Positions 62,917 through 64,000 of a stretch of DNA of 64,000 bases are shown here, piece by piece. The first letter of the stretch is position 1; each line of letters begins with the position of its first letter. The notes under the pieces are model-generated. The model worked only from the letters and a program-made list of their open reading frames with translations. It was not told where the DNA came from and did not search any database. The DNA is taken from positions 3,174,001 through 3,238,000 of the forward strand of contig NZ_CP059725.1 of assembly GCF_014117425.1 (NCBI RefSeq), in the 5' to 3' direction. The stretch is from Bartonella sp. HY038. Lineage in GTDB: Bacteria; Pseudomonadota; Alphaproteobacteria; Rhizobiales; Rhizobiaceae. The translations under genes were made by a program, and so were the position numbers.

Positions 62917-64000
62917 TTATTCAATAATGCAATTTGTAAAAGAGGATTCATAACACAATGATGCAGCCGCTTTAGCGGCTGTTATTTGTTTTTTGGTTAA
63001 GTCTTTGCCTATGGTATTTTGTAAGTGAAGATTGCGTTGATTATAATCGAAAGACAGTGCAAGCACGCTCCACATATAAGCTGTTTCTTTGTTTTGTTGA
63101 ACGCCATTTCCCTCCATAAACATAAGTGCCAAATAATATTGTGATTCTGGCTCGCCCTTTTTAGCCGCAATGCTAAACCATTTTAGTGCTTCACTATAAT
63201 TTTGCTTCACGCCATGACCGTAGTAATAAAAAAATCCAAGATTAGTTTGTGCCTTTATATAGCCCTGTTTAGCCGACAATTTAAATAAACGCGCTGATTT
63301 AGCATAATCTTGTTTAATTCCAGGATGATCGTTAAGATAGATAAGACCCAAATTATATTGAGCAGCCTTTTCCCCCTGATCTGCTGAACGGCCAAACCAC
63401 TTTACTGCCTGTTCAAAATCGGGTTTATCATTGTTTTCACTGATATAAATCAAACCAAGATTATTCTGTGCAATAGCTAAGCCTTGATCAGCAGCTAATT
63501 GAAAAAGATATTTGGCTTTTGAGTAATCTTTATCTACGCCCATGCCGTCCATATAGATTAAACCAAGCTTATTTTGAGCTTCCGGATAATTTTGCGCAAC
63601 AGCACGCTCGAACCATTCAATCGCTAAGCTATAATTTTGATCGACACCAGTGCCATTTTTATAAGCGACACCCAAATTGGTTTGAGCATCCGCCAGTCCA
63701 GCTTGGGCGGCAGTGTTAATCAACGCTACACCTTTTTTGTAATCAAGCTCTACACCTCTACCATACATATAAAGCATACCAAGATTGTTGCGAGAATTTA
63801 TGTCACCTTGTTCGCTAGCCAATAAATACCATTTGGCAGCTTCCTTATAGTCTTGTTTAACCTCAATTCCTTCTTCATATATTTTGCCCAAACGATATTG
63901 CGCATTAACATTGCCCTGCTCTGCAGCACGTTTAAAAAAATCGAGTGCTTTGCTTATATTTTTCTTAACTCCAATGCCGGTTTGATAAAAAACTGCAAGT
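62917..64000 (-). CDS. Sel1-repeat protein, cut by the window end
   Basis: The minus-strand frame stays open from the window edge (64000) to the stop at 62919-62917, so the N-terminus lies outside. The visible part of about 360 residues holds roughly nine tandem Sel1-like repeats of 36 residues with the pattern LGxxYxxGxGVxxDYxxAxxW (for example LGFFYYYGHGVKQNYSEAL). The C-terminal tail has three Cys-containing turns (ASLCYESSFTNCIIE). Sel1 solenoids mediate protein contacts in signalling, secretion or envelope functions. Location cannot be judged without the N-terminus. Converges on the DUF4259 gene with 4 bases between stops. Confidence 0.88.
   Translation of the reverse strand, partial: LAVFYQTGIGVKKNISKALDFFKRAAEQGNVNAQYRLGKIYEEGIEVKQDYKEAAKWYLLASEQGDINSRNNLGMLYMYGRGVELDYKKGVALINTAAQAGLADAQTNLGVAYKNGTGVDQNYSLAIEWFERAVAQNYPEAQNKLGLIYMDGMGVDKDYSKAKYLFQLAADQGLAIAQNNLGLIYISENNDKPDFEQAVKWFGRSADQGEKAAQYNLGLIYLNDHPGIKQDYAKSARLFKLSAKQGYIKAQTNLGFFYYYGHGVKQNYSEALKWFSIAAKKGEPESQYYLALMFMEGNGVQQNKETAYMWSVLALSFDYNQRNLHLQNTIGKDLTKKQITAAKAAASLCYESSFTNCIIE

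Noticed and set aside
1..64000. tRNA, rRNA and CRISPR arrays
   Set aside because: I scanned intergenic DNA for T-loop-like GTTCRA motifs in paired context, rRNA blocks and regularly spaced repeats and found none; a dedicated search could still find a divergent tRNA.

Overview
The window reads as chromosomal DNA of a low-G+C (about 40% by eye) alphaproteobacterium of the Hyphomicrobiales (Rhizobiales), close to the Brucella/Bartonella lineage. The evidence is a 2872-residue cyclic beta-1,2-glucan synthase, an Omp19-type lipoprotein, the maf-aroE-coaE-dnaQ block, the dapF-mtaB-ftsY-ispZ block, an hsp20-DUF1150 pair, DUF6460, a zwf-pgl pair and the carboxyspermidine route to spermidine. The species cannot be fixed from sequence alone. 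I saw no rRNA, tRNA or CRISPR array.

Layout. 0-6 kb: prs, a pair of small secreted repeat proteins (one broken by a single stop codon), an SDR lacking its catalytic residues, and zwf-pgl. 6.8-15.8 kb: a possible 47-residue membrane protein, then the cyclic glucan synthase. 16-19 kb: the overlapping block dnaQ, coaE, aroE, maf on the minus strand. 19-24.5 kb is an accessory patch: an SMI1-like gene with an in-frame stop, an unknown gene facing an S24-type repressor across a perfect palindrome, two MITE-like elements, hairpin repeats and an iron-alcohol-dehydrogenase relative that lacks most metal ligands. 24.5-28.5 kb: arginase, nitronate monooxygenase, cobalamin adenosyltransferase and an unknown gene with a probable frameshift.

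28.6-36.3 kb holds the most distinctive locus: five tightly packed plus-strand genes encoding a SWIM zinc-finger protein, a DUF5691 helical-repeat protein, a MoxR-type AAA+ ATPase, a large DUF5682 protein and a VWA/MIDAS protein. The layout suggests one ATPase-driven machine in which MoxR and VWA form the remodelling core and the other three supply substrate recognition or an enzymatic activity. Its function is unknown to me. 36.7-41.9 kb is a catabolic-looking cluster: NodB-fold deacetylase/imidase, MFS transporter, two SDRs, a small MCGLCG protein and a CobW GTPase, with an asparaginase converging on it. 43 kb carries a relic of an IS6-family insertion sequence.

43.9-53.5 kb: EamA exporter, carboxynorspermidine decarboxylase and dehydrogenase, a beta-propeller-like unknown, a molbindin, a nitrilase-LysR pair, hsp20-DUF1150 with a probable RpoH promoter, a YqhA family protein and a thioredoxin with the unusual active site CQPC. 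54-64 kb returns to core genes: a class A penicillin-binding protein, a racemase-fold protein, the Omp19-like lipoprotein, dapF-mtaB-ftsY-ispZ, a DUF4259 protein and a Sel1-repeat protein cut by the window end.

Family names come from recognition of motifs and overall sequence; no database search was run. Several start codons were moved downstream of the longest ORF because a Shine-Dalgarno (SD) sequence fits the internal start better.
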